Source: Planctomycetota bacterium (GTDB lineage: Bacteria > Planctomycetota > Phycisphaerae > Phycisphaerales > UBA5793). From it: a stretch of DNA of 64,000 nucleotides. This document shows positions 55,356 through 63,999 of this stretch, piece by piece (the stretch's first letter is position 1; each line of letters begins with the position of its first letter). Position numbers and translations under genes: made by a program. The stretch spans positions 62,001 to 126,000 of the forward strand of contig JABFGK010000001.1 of assembly GCA_013112555.1 (NCBI GenBank). Direction: 5' to 3'. Under the pieces are notes generated by a model. That model was given only the letters and a program-made list of their open reading frames with translations. It had not been told where the DNA came from and ran no database searches.

Positions 55356-56426
55356 TCAGGGCATGAGGTAGGCTGCGGTCGGCCGCATCAGTTCGTGCAG
55401 GAACATGCGCACCGAGTCGGGATCGAGGTCAAGCACGTGTTCAGTGGCTTGCTCGCTTCCTTTCCACGTCAGGCCGAACGGAAGATCATCAAACGGCCCG
55501 CGCGGCGGCGAGATCACCACAGCCTGCGAGTTCGAGGACAGGCCCCCCATGCTGATGGCCTGATCGATCGCATCATCAAGATACCCGATGGAGTCAATCA
55601 GCCCGCTCGTCTGAGCCTCGTCGGCCGTGTAGATCGAACCGTCACACACAGCCCTGAGTTGATCCTCTCCGCCGACGACCGGCTCGCGCCCCTCGGCCAC
55701 GCGCGAGAAGAACACGTCGTAGGCCGAGTCCAGACTCTTCTGGATCTTGGCCTTGTCCTGATCAGTCCAGTCGCGATAGATGTCGTTGGCAACGTCTTTG
55801 CTTGGGGAGCCGGTGGCCACGAGCGTGATCGGTTCGATCCCGAGTTTCTCCATCGTATCGGCAAACGTCATGATCGAAGCAATGACGCCGATGCTGCCGG
55901 TAATCGTGGTCGGCTCAGCCATGATGTGATCAGCCCGGCAGGAGATGTAGTACCCGCCCGAGGCCGCCACTGAGCCGTAACTGGCCACGACCGTCCGACC
56001 ATGCTGCTGCAGCCGCTTAACCTGATACCAGATATGGTCCGAGGCCGTGACGCCACCGCCCGGTGAATCGACACGCAACACGACGGCCCGATATGCCGGA
56101 TTCGACAGCACCGTCTCGACGGCACCCCGGACAAACTCTGCCTGCCGGCCGTCAATGACACCGTCAACGTCAATGATGGCTACCTGGCTCGAAGAGGACC
56201 CGTCCCGGTACACCACGACCTGTGGCTGCATCGTCATCGTGGCAGCACCGATGATCCCGGCCATGATGAGGATGACCACGATTAAGGTCAGAATGAGGCG
56301 GCCGATCGCGCCGAACAGTGTGTGGAAAAACCCGGGCATTCGCGCTGCCGGAGTCTGCACATATATGACCGGCTGGCCAGGCGGCTGTGGCGGTCGCTGG
56401 GGTGCATTCATCGTCGAATCCATCAT
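55356..56426 (-). CDS. sppA: Signal peptide peptidase SppA (peptidase S49)
   Basis: 356 residues from ATG 56426 (AAGGAG 9 nt upstream). One N-terminal membrane helix (LILTLIVVILIMAGIIG), then the S49 domain: VVLRVDSPGGGVTASDHIWY, VASYGSVAASGGYYIS (nucleophile Ser in SGG) and VATGSPSKDVANDIYR (general-base Lys). This is the short SppA form, which works as an oligomer facing the periplasm and degrades cleaved signal peptides. The proline-rich N-terminus (MNAPQRPPQPPGQP) is cytoplasmic. It is probably cotranscribed with the ABC-F gene. Confidence 0.93.
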   Translation of the reverse strand: MMDSTMNAPQRPPQPPGQPVIYVQTPAARMPGFFHTLFGAIGRLILTLIVVILIMAGIIGAATMTMQPQVVVYRDGSSSSQVAIIDVDGVIDGRQAEFVRGAVETVLSNPAYRAVVLRVDSPGGGVTASDHIWYQVKRLQQHGRTVVASYGSVAASGGYYISCRADHIMAEPTTITGSIGVIASIMTFADTMEKLGIEPITLVATGSPSKDVANDIYRDWTDQDKAKIQKSLDSAYDVFFSRVAEGREPVVGGEDQLRAVCDGSIYTADEAQTSGLIDSIGYLDDAIDQAISMGGLSSNSQAVVISPPRGPFDDLPFGLTWKGSEQATEHVLDLDPDSVRMFLHELMRPTAAYLMP

Positions 56427-56653
56427 ATCACGCTACTCCTTCCAGACGCCACCCCCATCGGATTCGGGGTTTCGGCCATCATGCTCCCTGCCGAGGGCGC
56501 GCCTGATCCGTATTCGGCATGTGTGGGGTCACTGTACGCCCGTGAACGCCCTCTGAACACACGCAGCCGACTCAGAACACGCCCGGGAGCCTAGTATGCC
56601 CTGTCAATCCGCGTAGGACGGATTCATCGCCTGTGAAACCCTCGAGGCTGGCA

Positions 56654-57292
56654 ATGTCGGACGAGTACCTTGATCCATATCGGGAAGCCATGAGCCGATT
56701 CGGCCCACGCTTTGAGGCCACGCTCTGGAGCAGCCGAAGGGCTCAACTGCTGCGCTTTGATGTCCTGACCGACATGGTCGACCTCACCGGGAAACGGCTG
56801 CTTGATGCCGGGTGCGGCCTGGCCGACCTGTATCACCACCTCGCCACCTGCCGAATCGCGCTGGATGCCTACATCGGGATCGACGGCCTCCCGGAGATGA
56901 TCCGGCAACTGCAACAGGAGCAGCAGCAGAAGTCGCCGAAGATGGACAATGCTGAGTTCCTGGTCGGCGACTTCATCTCGGACCCGACATTACTCAGCAC
57001 CGGGAACCCTGACGTCATCTTCTTCTCCGGCTCACTCAATACATTTGAACAAAGCCGGGCCCAGCATGTGATTCAGCAGGCATTCGATCATGCACGCGAG
57101 GCGGTCGTCTTCAACTTTCTGTCTGATCGCTGCCCCCAGGCAGCCGCCAGCCTCGACACCGGGCCCGCCAACCGATTTAATACCACTGCGATGCTCGACT
57201 TCGCACTGACCGTGACGACCCAGGTCCGGTTCCGTCAGGATTACCTTGACGGCCACGATGCCACGATCGGCATATTGAAGCGCCCAGCGTGA
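56654..57292 (+). CDS. SAM-dependent class I methyltransferase
   Basis: 212 residues from ATG 56654 (GAGG 6 nt upstream; GTG 56633 is an alternative). The SAM-binding motif is KRLLDAGCGLADLYHHLA, with the acidic residue after it in YIGIDGLPEM, and VFFSG/NTF-type motif IV at DVIFFSGSLNTFEQ. The substrate is not evident. It diverges from sppA. Confidence 0.82.
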   Translation: MSDEYLDPYREAMSRFGPRFEATLWSSRRAQLLRFDVLTDMVDLTGKRLLDAGCGLADLYHHLATCRIALDAYIGIDGLPEMIRQLQQEQQQKSPKMDNAEFLVGDFISDPTLLSTGNPDVIFFSGSLNTFEQSRAQHVIQQAFDHAREAVVFNFLSDRCPQAAASLDTGPANRFNTTAMLDFALTVTTQVRFRQDYLDGHDATIGILKRPA

Positions 57293-57821
57293 TGCCCTCC
57301 GACAAGCCGCGCACGTGAGTAAGCGGGTTCCAATTCCGTAGATGGGGCAGCGCTCCTTGCGAAGGCCCACCGGCAAGTAGGTACTGACTCCATATCGTGT
57401 CAGGCAGTAGGAATTAATTCCTACTGCCGGGTCACTCCGTCTCGTAGGTCAGGTTGAAACCTGACCTTAATAAACAGCCTGACGTGGAGGGGCGAGAGAC
57501 GTGGAAACCAACAGATTAGGAGCCCACTCCCTCACGGTCGCGGCTTGTCAGATTCGGGCCTGCGGCCCGATGATGATGGACGGGCGAGACGCCCGTGCCA
57601 CCGAAGGGAGTGGAGAAGATGGATGTCTGCGTTCACAGGAATGACAAGTGTAGGGGCACGATGCATGTGCCCCTCCCCCCGACGATCCCCACCAGCACCG
57701 TGTCAGGACTCGTGCCTCGTCCTGACCTACTACTTTGAACGGAGGCTCCGACAGTCGTGTACCGTCACCCGTCGGCGCTTCACCCTCCGCTTCGCATCTG
57801 ATATTGAGCCGACCAACGCAC
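57293..57821. repeat. Repeat-rich non-coding gap
   Basis: No gene is supported. It holds several families seen elsewhere: the CCGCGCACGTGAGTAAGCGGG arm of the 18999/19201 element (57299-57328), the 26-bp palindrome (57403-57428, identical to 40665-40690), a perfect hairpin with 10-bp arms AGGTCAGGTT/AACCTGACCT (57446-57467), and a GGGGCAC...GTGCCCC palindrome near 57653. It looks like a landing zone for small repeats. Confidence 0.7.
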
Positions 57822-58694
57822 TCACTCCCGCTCCGCCAGCCCGCCTGCCAACTCCTTCACAAATCCCTCGATCACATCGAGCATCTCGTCGCGCGGCAAA
57901 GCAGCGCTGTCCTTCATCCGCCGCACAATCGCACTGCCCACGATCGCTGCATCTGCATGGCTCGTCACTGCCCGAACCGCCTCAGCCGTCGAGATACCAA
58001 AGCCACACGCAATCGGTGTGCCCGTCACACTCCTCAATTGCTCCACACGCGGCCCGACGGAACTCGGCACCCCCGAACGCTCGCCGGTAATCCCTGCACG
58101 AGCCAGCAGGTACACAAACCCCGTACAGGCTTCGGCAATCCGATTGGCTCGCTTCTCCGCTGTGTTCGGGGCAACCAACAAACTGCACGTGGCCCCGGCG
58201 TCGGCGGTCACGCGGCACGCATCACCCGATTCCTCCACCGGCAGATCAGGAAAGATAAACCCGTCAAAACCTGCATCGAGGCACTTCGTCACAAACGACT
58301 CCAGCCCGATCCGGTGCACAATCGAGTAACTCACCATGACCACGAGCCCCATCGCAATGGAATCGCGCGCACGACGAATGCCTGATAACACATCATCCAG
58401 CGTCGTACCGCTTTCAAGAACCTCGTGCATCGACTCTGCAATTACCGGGCCGTCTGCAATCGGGTCCGAATAGGCCAACCCGATCTCGCACACCGACGCC
58501 CCGGCCCGCTCCAGTCGTGGCAGGAGTTCGATCGTCGTATCGAGGTCGGGATACCCAGCGGTGACAAACGGCATCAAAGCCGTCCGGCCGGCGTCCCGCA
58601 CGCCCGTCAGCGCTCGGACAATCCGATTCTCAGTCATCGCCGGGGATGATGACGACGATGGTGGTGGTGGGGGAGGGGGGCAGGGAACAGTCAT
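57822..58694 (-). CDS. trpA: Tryptophan synthase alpha chain
   Basis: The core is 271 residues from ATG 58637. MPFVTAGYPDLDTTIELLPR, CEIGLAYSDPIADGPV (catalytic Glu and Asp) and CGFGISTAEAVRAVTSHADA are diagnostic. It splits indole-3-glycerol phosphate to indole and glyceraldehyde 3-phosphate. The ATG at 58694 has a strong GGAAGGG site 8 nt upstream and overlaps the previous stop (ATGA), while ATG 58637 has none. The true protein may therefore carry a 19-residue low-complexity leader (seven Pro, five Ser). No trpB is in the window. Confidence 0.93.
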   Translation of the reverse strand: MTVPCPPPPPPPSSSSSPAMTENRIVRALTGVRDAGRTALMPFVTAGYPDLDTTIELLPRLERAGASVCEIGLAYSDPIADGPVIAESMHEVLESGTTLDDVLSGIRRARDSIAMGLVVMVSYSIVHRIGLESFVTKCLDAGFDGFIFPDLPVEESGDACRVTADAGATCSLLVAPNTAEKRANRIAEACTGFVYLLARAGITGERSGVPSSVGPRVEQLRSVTGTPIACGFGISTAEAVRAVTSHADAAIVGSAIVRRMKDSAALPRDEMLDVIEGFVKELAGGLAERE

Positions 58695-59029
58695 GTCTTG
58701 GTCCCTTCCGGCCCGGGCCCGACCGTGTACTTGCTCACGACCTCTGCCAGGTCCACATCATTGATGTTGGCCAGCGTGCACAGCCAGGCCAGGACATCGG
58801 CAAACTCCTCGCACAGGTTGTCCCGGTCGAGTTTGCCACGCTCGGCTTCCCCGAGGGCCGAGGCGAGCTCCCCGACTTCCTCGGCAAACCAGAGGAACGT
58901 GCCCGGGGTGCCACGGGCCGAATCGGTCGCGTAGTATCGCTGACGGATCAGATCCTGGAACGCCCGGATCGTCAGTGTGTCCGGGGCGAACGGCGTCGTA
59001 TCATGCTCGTTGTCATTGGGCTGCATCAT
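58691..59029 (-). CDS. MazG-like nucleotide pyrophosphohydrolase
   Basis: 112 residues, one MazG domain. WFAEEVGELASAL and LCEEFADVLAWLCTLAN give the EExxE ... ExxD metal site of all-alpha NTP pyrophosphatases. It probably cleaves nucleoside triphosphates or a related compound to the monophosphate; short MazG proteins can also act in histidine synthesis or dCTP turnover. Its stop overlaps the trpA start, so the two are coupled, which hints at a role in amino-acid metabolism, but the link may be accidental. Confidence 0.88.
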   Translation of the reverse strand: MMQPNDNEHDTTPFAPDTLTIRAFQDLIRQRYYATDSARGTPGTFLWFAEEVGELASALGEAERGKLDRDNLCEEFADVLAWLCTLANINDVDLAEVVSKYTVGPGPEGTKT

Positions 59030-59091
59030 TGCCGCAAGTGTACGGTGTTGGGCACTGCCCGTCAGTAACTGATTCCGCTGGAAACAAAACC

Positions 59092-59955
59092 ATGCTGGAA
59101 GGTATCGCAGGACTCATCATCGGCCTCCTCGTTGCCGGCATCGCCTCAGCCGGGGCGGTCCGCTACCTGCTGGCCCGTCAGCGGCGGCAACTCACCCGCA
59201 TGCAGCGCCGGGCTGCCGATGCCGAACGGCTGGCCGAACTCGGTCGGATGACCAGCGGCCTGGCCCATGAGATCAAGAATCCCCTGTCCACGATCGGCCT
59301 CAATGCCCAACTGCTCAGCGAAGACCTCGAAGATGCTGAGCTCGATGACTCCGAGAAGTCACGCCTCATCCGAAGAATCGACTCACTTCGACGCGAAGTC
59401 GATCGGCTCGGCGGCATCCTGACGGACTTCCTCCAGTTTGCCGGCCGGATTCACCTCGATACCGAGCCGCACGATGTGAACCGGATCGTTGATGAACTCG
59501 CAGACTTCTTCCTGCCGCAGGCCCAGCAAGCCGGCGTACGACTCACGGTGCTGCCGGCGTCTACTCCTGCGTTGGCACGTGTCGATACCTCGCTGCTCAA
59601 ACAGGCGCTCTTGAATCTATTGATCAACGGCGTACACGCACTCGAATCGAACCGGGATCCATCGACGCCGAAGGAGTTAATGTTGCGCGTTGAGAGGCCC
59701 GCTGCTGCCGGTGCAGATGATGAATCGTCTGTTGTTATCAATGTCACCGATACCGGCCCGGGGATTGATCCCGAAAAGGCGAAGGACATCTTTCTGCCGT
59801 ATTACACAACAAAGGCCTCCGGCTCCGGACTCGGCCTCCCCACCACCCGACGTATCATCGAAGAGCACGGCGGCCAGATCGACGTCCATACCGAACCAGG
59901 CCGCGGAACCTCATTTGTCATCCGATTGCCGGCGCTGCAGAACACTATGAGTTAG
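59092..59955 (+). CDS. Membrane-anchored sensor histidine kinase
   Basis: 287 residues from ATG 59092. One N-terminal membrane helix (GLIIGLLVAGIASAGAVRYL), then HisKA with the H-box GRMTSGLAHEIKNPLSTIGL (phospho-acceptor His). The HATPase_c domain has N-box LLNLLINGVHALES, G1 VTDTGPGIDPEKA, F-box FLPYYTTKASGSGLGL and G2. There is no periplasmic sensor domain, and no response regulator is adjacent, so it is an orphan. The signal may come through the membrane helix or a partner. Confidence 0.93.
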   Translation: MLEGIAGLIIGLLVAGIASAGAVRYLLARQRRQLTRMQRRAADAERLAELGRMTSGLAHEIKNPLSTIGLNAQLLSEDLEDAELDDSEKSRLIRRIDSLRREVDRLGGILTDFLQFAGRIHLDTEPHDVNRIVDELADFFLPQAQQAGVRLTVLPASTPALARVDTSLLKQALLNLLINGVHALESNRDPSTPKELMLRVERPAAAGADDESSVVINVTDTGPGIDPEKAKDIFLPYYTTKASGSGLGLPTTRRIIEEHGGQIDVHTEPGRGTSFVIRLPALQNTMS

Positions 59956-60015
59956 CCGCGAGGCGGAACGCAGTGAAGCCGAGCGCGTATCTGCGGCATT
60001 TGTCCCGCATGGACC

Positions 60016-60249
60016 TCAACCGTCCTTCTCTTCAATCCACAGTCCTTGAATCGTCTCGAGAATCCGTTCGTTACACGGGTGGCCTGGCTGCGCTTTGAAA
60101 CCCGGGAGTGACTCGACCAACTCCTTCAACCGCGGGAACGTGATCGTCATCGGATTAACATCCGGATGCGCCTCAGCCAGTTCCTCGGCGATCTCCTCGA
60201 CATCCAGCCAGTGCAGTTGATGGTGATTGGGATTGGGATTGTCCATCAT
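60016..60249 (-). CDS. iscX: Fe-S assembly protein IscX
   Basis: 77 residues from ATG 60249 (GGAG 8 nt upstream; GTG 60276 opens the frame). LHWLDVEEIAEELAEAHPDV, NPMTITFPRLKELVESLPGF and NERILETIQGLWIEE fit IscX (YfhJ), a small acidic protein that binds IscS and may carry iron. It lies 36 bp after the ferredoxin gene, the same pair found at the end of the isc operon in Proteobacteria. The other isc genes are not in the window. Confidence 0.9.
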   Translation of the reverse strand: MMDNPNPNHHQLHWLDVEEIAEELAEAHPDVNPMTITFPRLKELVESLPGFKAQPGHPCNERILETIQGLWIEEKDG

Positions 60250-60285
60250 GATGCGCTCCGTCCCGTGGTGTGTCACGAGAGCATC

Positions 60286-60687
60286 CTAGTGCGGCACTTC
60301 CTTGATCGCATTCCGATTCCAGGCCGGCACACGCACGACGATCAGTCCCGGCTTCTCAATATGACACTGACAACTCAGCCGGCTGTTTCGCTGCAGGCCC
60401 GGTGCCTCCTCCACCCGATCCTCCTCATCTTCCTCGGCCTCGGAGATCAGATTCATCCCCTCCTCGACAAACACATGGCACGTCGAACACGCACACACCC
60501 CGCCGCACGAATGCTCGATGTTGATCCCATTGTCCAACGCGGCTTCGAGCAACGATTCGCCGACCGCGGCCGCCACGTCCCACTCGGCCGTGTCCGTCCC
60601 CGTCAACTCCTGCGGCGACTCGAGCACGAACCGGACCGTCGCATCCTTCTCCCGACCCGCAAATTCCTTGTCACGCTTCATGTGCAT
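60286..60687 (-). CDS. fdx: ISC-type [2Fe-2S] ferredoxin
   Basis: 133 residues from ATG 60687 (AGAGGA about 7 nt upstream). The cluster Cys are in HSCGGVCACSTCHVFV (C-x5-C-x2-C) and RLSCQCHIEKP, the adrenodoxin/Fdx pattern. EEGMNLISEAEEDEEDRVEE between them is typical of the ISC ferredoxin. It feeds electrons to Fe-S cluster assembly. Followed by iscX in the same direction. Confidence 0.93.
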   Translation of the reverse strand: MHMKRDKEFAGREKDATVRFVLESPQELTGTDTAEWDVAAAVGESLLEAALDNGINIEHSCGGVCACSTCHVFVEEGMNLISEAEEDEEDRVEEAPGLQRNSRLSCQCHIEKPGLIVVRVPAWNRNAIKEVPH

Positions 60688-60882
60688 CGCATGATCCTCT
60701 GATAACTGGAATGATTCCAAGTCTCATTATACCACTGATACGCCCGTCAGGCCCCCGAGATCGTTGCTGGTGGGGGCTGGAATCAAGTGTTTTTCAAATT
60801 CGTCACTCAGCACCCTATCATGGTCGGCTCGCTCACCCCTCGGCAATGCCATTGATCCTACCGCCCACGGAGTCCACGGCTC

Positions 60883-61698
60883 GTGTCCCACGCCATATCT
60901 CAGCAGCAATCTGCCTCCGATGACACCTCTGGAACGCCCGTATCGGTCCGGCTGTCCGTCGTGGCCCCGGCCCACAACGAGCAGGACAATGTCGAAGCAC
61001 TTGTCAATGAAGTGCATCAGGCCCTGGCGCCGGCCGGCCTTTCTTTCGAGATGATCGTCGTTGACGATGGCTCAACCGATGACACACAGCCCCGTTTGCG
61101 GGCGCTCCGGACCACCCGGCCCTGGCTGCGCATTCTGGAGATGCAAAATACCCCGCCGGGCAAAGGGCTCGGCCAGTCGGCCGCGTTCCAGGCCGGCTTC
61201 CGGGCTGCACGAGGCGAGTTGATTGCTGTCCTCGATGCCGACCTGCAAAACGACCCGGCCGACCTGCCTTCCATGCTCGAGGTCATGGACAAGACTGACG
61301 CGGACATGGTGCAGGGTGACCGATCAGCCAACCGCCGCGATCACGTCGGCCGACGGGTCGGCAGTTGGGTCGGCCGCACCGTCAGAGGCCTGTTGCTCGG
61401 CGATGCCATTCGCGATACCGGGTGCTCGCTGCGCGTCATGAAGGCCGAGATCGCCCGATCCGTCCCTCTCCAGTATCGTGGCATGCACCGGTTCATCCCA
61501 GTCACTGCCCGCCAACTCGGCTACACCGTCGTCGAAGCCCCGGTCCATCACCGCCCACGCATCGCAGGTGAACCGAAGTACGGCACGTTCAACCGGGCCA
61601 TCCCATCACTGATCGATTGTCTGGCAGTCCGCTGGATGTCGAACCGACGTCGCCCGACGGAAGCGGTCGAGATCTCGGCCGGGCCAAACGAACGGTAA
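60883..61698 (+). CDS. Glycosyltransferase family 2 (polyprenyl-phosphate sugar transferase-like)
   Basis: 271 residues from GTG 60883. GT2 motifs: LSVVAPAHNEQDNVEALV, IVVDDGSTDDTQPRL, GLGQSAAFQAGF and AVLDADLQNDPADLP, i.e. the DxD metal site. RDTGCSLRVMKAEI and RGMHRFIPVTARQLGYTVVE are typical of DPM1/ArnC-like enzymes that load a sugar onto a polyprenyl phosphate. No membrane helices at the C-terminus, so it is the soluble DPM1-like form. The sugar is unknown. A CCACGGATT-type hairpin lies after the stop. Confidence 0.9.
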   Translation: MSHAISQQQSASDDTSGTPVSVRLSVVAPAHNEQDNVEALVNEVHQALAPAGLSFEMIVVDDGSTDDTQPRLRALRTTRPWLRILEMQNTPPGKGLGQSAAFQAGFRAARGELIAVLDADLQNDPADLPSMLEVMDKTDADMVQGDRSANRRDHVGRRVGSWVGRTVRGLLLGDAIRDTGCSLRVMKAEIARSVPLQYRGMHRFIPVTARQLGYTVVEAPVHHRPRIAGEPKYGTFNRAIPSLIDCLAVRWMSNRRRPTEAVEISAGPNER

Positions 61699-61722
61699 AC
61701 GGTTTCCAACCAGCGCAGCAAG

Positions 61723-61744
61723 CCCACGGATTCCAATCCGTGGG
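61723..61744. terminator. Hairpin between convergent genes, CCACGGATT family
   Basis: CCACGGATTCCAATCCGTGG, the third member of the family at 5170 and 8400. It lies between the convergent GT2 and lpxA ends, so it could serve both as a bidirectional stop, although no T-tract is present. Confidence 0.5.
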
Positions 61745-61755
61745 GTACTCCCGCT

Positions 61756-62544
61756 CTATTCACGATCCCCGTGCATGATGGCCCCGGTGATGCTTTCGAG
61801 GAACGCTAGAATTTCCTGAAGCGCCGGGGAGTGGTCGGCCCGCTCTCGGATTCGCTCGGTTGCCACAGGCCGAGTGTTCCCTTCGTGCAGCAGCACGCCA
61901 TGCGCCCACCGCACCTGCCGGATCTCCTCATCGCCCATCCCGGCGCGGCGCATCCCGATGATGTTGATCCCGGTAATCAGGCCAATCCGCCGCGACATCG
62001 CAAAGGGGGGCACATGCTGGGCCGCCCCCATCCCCCCGCCGATGAAAACGAGCCGGCCGATGTGCACCTTATGAGCAATCAGGGCACCGGCACTGAGGAT
62101 CACCTGGTCGTGCAGCACCGAGTGACCTGCCACCCCTGCGTTGTTGGTCAGCACACAGCGTGACCCGACCTGGACATCGTGGGCGAGGTGGGCTCCGAGC
62201 ATGAGCATGTTGTCGCTGCCGAGCGTGGTTGGTTGCGCTGCGTGGGTCGCACGGTGAATGGTGCATTGCTCCCGCATGAGATTGCGGTCCCCGATCACGA
62301 CGCCCGGGCCGGCCGTATTGGGGTCAAACTTGAAGTCCTGTGGGGCAAAGCCAATGCAGCAAAACGGGTAGATGATGTTGTTGCTGCCGATCACCACGGG
62401 GCCATAGACGTAGGTGTGCCCGACGAGCCGCGTCCCCGGGCCGATCGTGACGCGGCCGGTCAGCGAGCAGTGTGGGCCGACGATGACATCCTCTGCCAAT
62501 GTGACTTCTGGGCCGATGTGCGATGTTGGGTCGATTTGTGCCAT
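61756..62544 (-). CDS. lpxA: Acyl-ACP--UDP-N-acetylglucosamine O-acyltransferase
   Basis: 262 residues from ATG 62544, the usual LpxA length; the frame is open to 62661. MAQIDPTSHIGPEVTLAEDV starts the left-handed beta-helix of hexapeptide repeats. YPFCCIGFAPQDFKF, REQCTIHRATHA and LMLGAHLAHDVQVGSRCVLT carry the active-site His and substrate loops. The C-terminal RRAGMGDEEIRQVRWAHGVL is the LpxA helical cap. It catalyses the first step of lipid A synthesis, so the organism has an outer membrane with LPS-type lipid. It diverges from lipB. Confidence 0.94.
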   Translation of the reverse strand: MAQIDPTSHIGPEVTLAEDVIVGPHCSLTGRVTIGPGTRLVGHTYVYGPVVIGSNNIIYPFCCIGFAPQDFKFDPNTAGPGVVIGDRNLMREQCTIHRATHAAQPTTLGSDNMLMLGAHLAHDVQVGSRCVLTNNAGVAGHSVLHDQVILSAGALIAHKVHIGRLVFIGGGMGAAQHVPPFAMSRRIGLITGINIIGMRRAGMGDEEIRQVRWAHGVLLHEGNTRPVATERIRERADHSPALQEILAFLESITGAIMHGDRE

Positions 62545-62609
62545 GTCGGCGATAGCGTATGACCGAGCCGCGTCCCCGGCGAGAATCTGGACAAGGTTGA
62601 GTGAACTTG

Positions 62610-63311
62610 ATGGCAGAACCAACCCGTCATTTCGAAGCCCGTGATCTGGGTCGCATCCCATACACGCAGGCCTATGCGCTGCAGGTGCAGGCTCGCGACC
62701 GATTGCTGGCAGCCCGGCAATCAGGCGCTGAACCGTTGCCCATGACGGCCTTTGTCCTTGAGCACGACCCGCCTGTGATCACCGTCACGAAACGCGATTC
62801 CGCCCGTCAGAACGTGCTCATGCCACCCGAACGGCTTGCCGAACTCGGCATCGAACTGTGCGAAACCGATCGTGGCGGTGACGTGACCTACCACGGCCCC
62901 GGCCAGATTGTGCTCTATGCCATTCTCGATCTCCAGGCGCTCGGCATCGGCGTCCGGCAGTACATGCATCTGCTGGAAGAGACGGTCATCCGGACCATTG
63001 CGACCTGGGGCATCAAGGGGCAGCGTGATCCTGACGGGGCCACCGGCGTCTGGGTCGGCTCTGCGGATCACCCATCCTCACTGGCCAAAATCTGCGCGAT
63101 GGGCGTCCGCGTGTCAAAGTGGGTCACCATGCACGGGTTGGCATTGAATGTCACCACGAATCTCAACCATTTTCAAGCGATCGTGCCCTGCGGCCTGATC
63201 GGTCGGCCCGTGACGAGCCTTCAGCACCTGCTCGGCCCGGAGAATACGCCCGGCATTGATCACGTGAAATCGGTCCTCGTCCAACAACTGGATGCCGCAC
63301 TGCGCCGGTAG
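62610..63311 (+). CDS. lipB: Lipoyl(octanoyl) transferase
   Basis: 233 residues from ATG 62610. RGGDVTYHGPGQIVLYAILD, then KICAMGVRVSKWVTMHGLAL (with the conserved Lys) and VPCGLIGRPVTSLQHLL (with the catalytic Cys) are the LipB signatures. It moves octanoyl groups from ACP to the lipoyl domains of 2-oxoacid dehydrogenases. It is divergent from lpxA across about 65 bp. GTG 62601 is an alternative start. Confidence 0.95.
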   Translation: MAEPTRHFEARDLGRIPYTQAYALQVQARDRLLAARQSGAEPLPMTAFVLEHDPPVITVTKRDSARQNVLMPPERLAELGIELCETDRGGDVTYHGPGQIVLYAILDLQALGIGVRQYMHLLEETVIRTIATWGIKGQRDPDGATGVWVGSADHPSSLAKICAMGVRVSKWVTMHGLALNVTTNLNHFQAIVPCGLIGRPVTSLQHLLGPENTPGIDHVKSVLVQQLDAALRR

Positions 63312-63700
63312 CTGCGAACGAAGGCCGCCCGTGTCTTCTTGCCACTCCAGTTAGCCCCCGGCTCCGCCGGGGGGTGACGATGATGATGCGTAAGCATCAT
63401 GGAATATCCCTCTCCTCCGTCATCCCGGCGCAGGCCGGGATCCAGGAAGATGAATGTGATCCATACGGTTTCCCTGCCGGATCTTCTGCTCAAAGCAACG
63501 TTGATCCGGCCTACATCCTTTCCCTCCCCCTTCGTCATTCCCGCGCACGCGGGAATCCATCATCTCTTCCTCCCCTTACCGCCACCACCGGTGGCGGCTT
63601 TATGATCCCCCTGCTTGCCAACCTCCCGATTGGCACACTCCATCTCCCGTCGTCACGGCACACAAATGCAACCGCCGGATGATCTCACGAACACACACAT
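63312..63700. repeat. Repeat-bearing non-coding gap with dRS3-like palindromes
   Basis: No gene is supported. Two related palindromes occur: ATCCCGGCGCAGGCCGGGAT at 63422-63441 and ATTCCCGCGCACGCGGGAAT at 63537-63556, the latter of the same type as 3851-3870. A CCCCCGG/CCGGGGG hairpin lies near 63356-63373, and a CCACCGGTGG palindrome near 63586. Confidence 0.65.
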
Positions 63701-63741
63701 ATAAAAAACCTCCTGCCACGGAGACCGTGTGACAGGAGGTT
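63701..63741 (-). terminator. Rho-independent terminator of the edge gene
   Basis: On the minus strand AACCTCCTGTCAC and GTGGCAGGAGGTT pair around CGGTCTCC (one mismatch), followed by TTTTTTAT. A second hairpin (CCTGCCACA/TGTGGCAGG, 63762-63785) precedes it, directly after the stop codon, and shares its stem sequence. Confidence 0.85.
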
Positions 63742-63795
63742 GTCAATTCCCCACTAAACTACCTGCCACACGACCCTGTGGCAGGATGAACAAAC

Positions 63796-63999
63796 CTAGT
63801 CGCCCGTGTACTGCAGCGACGATTCGATGGCCTGCTGCAGCCGAGTACGACATTCAGCCAGGTGCGACCGCGTGTAATCATCAAGTCGCTCGGCCGATGC
63901 ACCGTCCAACAACTCGCCCATGCGATCGTTGAGCGTGTGCATCCATTCAAGGCTCAATGCCTGCATCGGGCGCGGCGGCCCGTAGGTGCCGTACAACTG
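63796..63999 (-). CDS. C-terminal fragment of a protein cut by the window edge
   Basis: 68 codons read in from the right edge to a TAG at 63796; the start lies outside. Residues: GTYGPPRPMQALSLEWMHTL, NDRMGELLDGASAERLDDYT, then HLAECRTRLQQAI. The helical end (ERLDDYTRSHLAECRTRLQQ) recalls the C-terminus of zinc-dependent metalloproteases of the DUF5117 type, but the catalytic part is not visible. Two terminator hairpins follow, so it is a true gene end. Confidence 0.6.
   Translation of the reverse strand, partial: QLYGTYGPPRPMQALSLEWMHTLNDRMGELLDGASAERLDDYTRSHLAECRTRLQQAIESSLQYTGD

Noticed and set aside
57293..57821. CRISPR-like array of short palindromes
   Set aside because: The repeats are of different families and irregular spacing; no spacer pattern and no cas genes.
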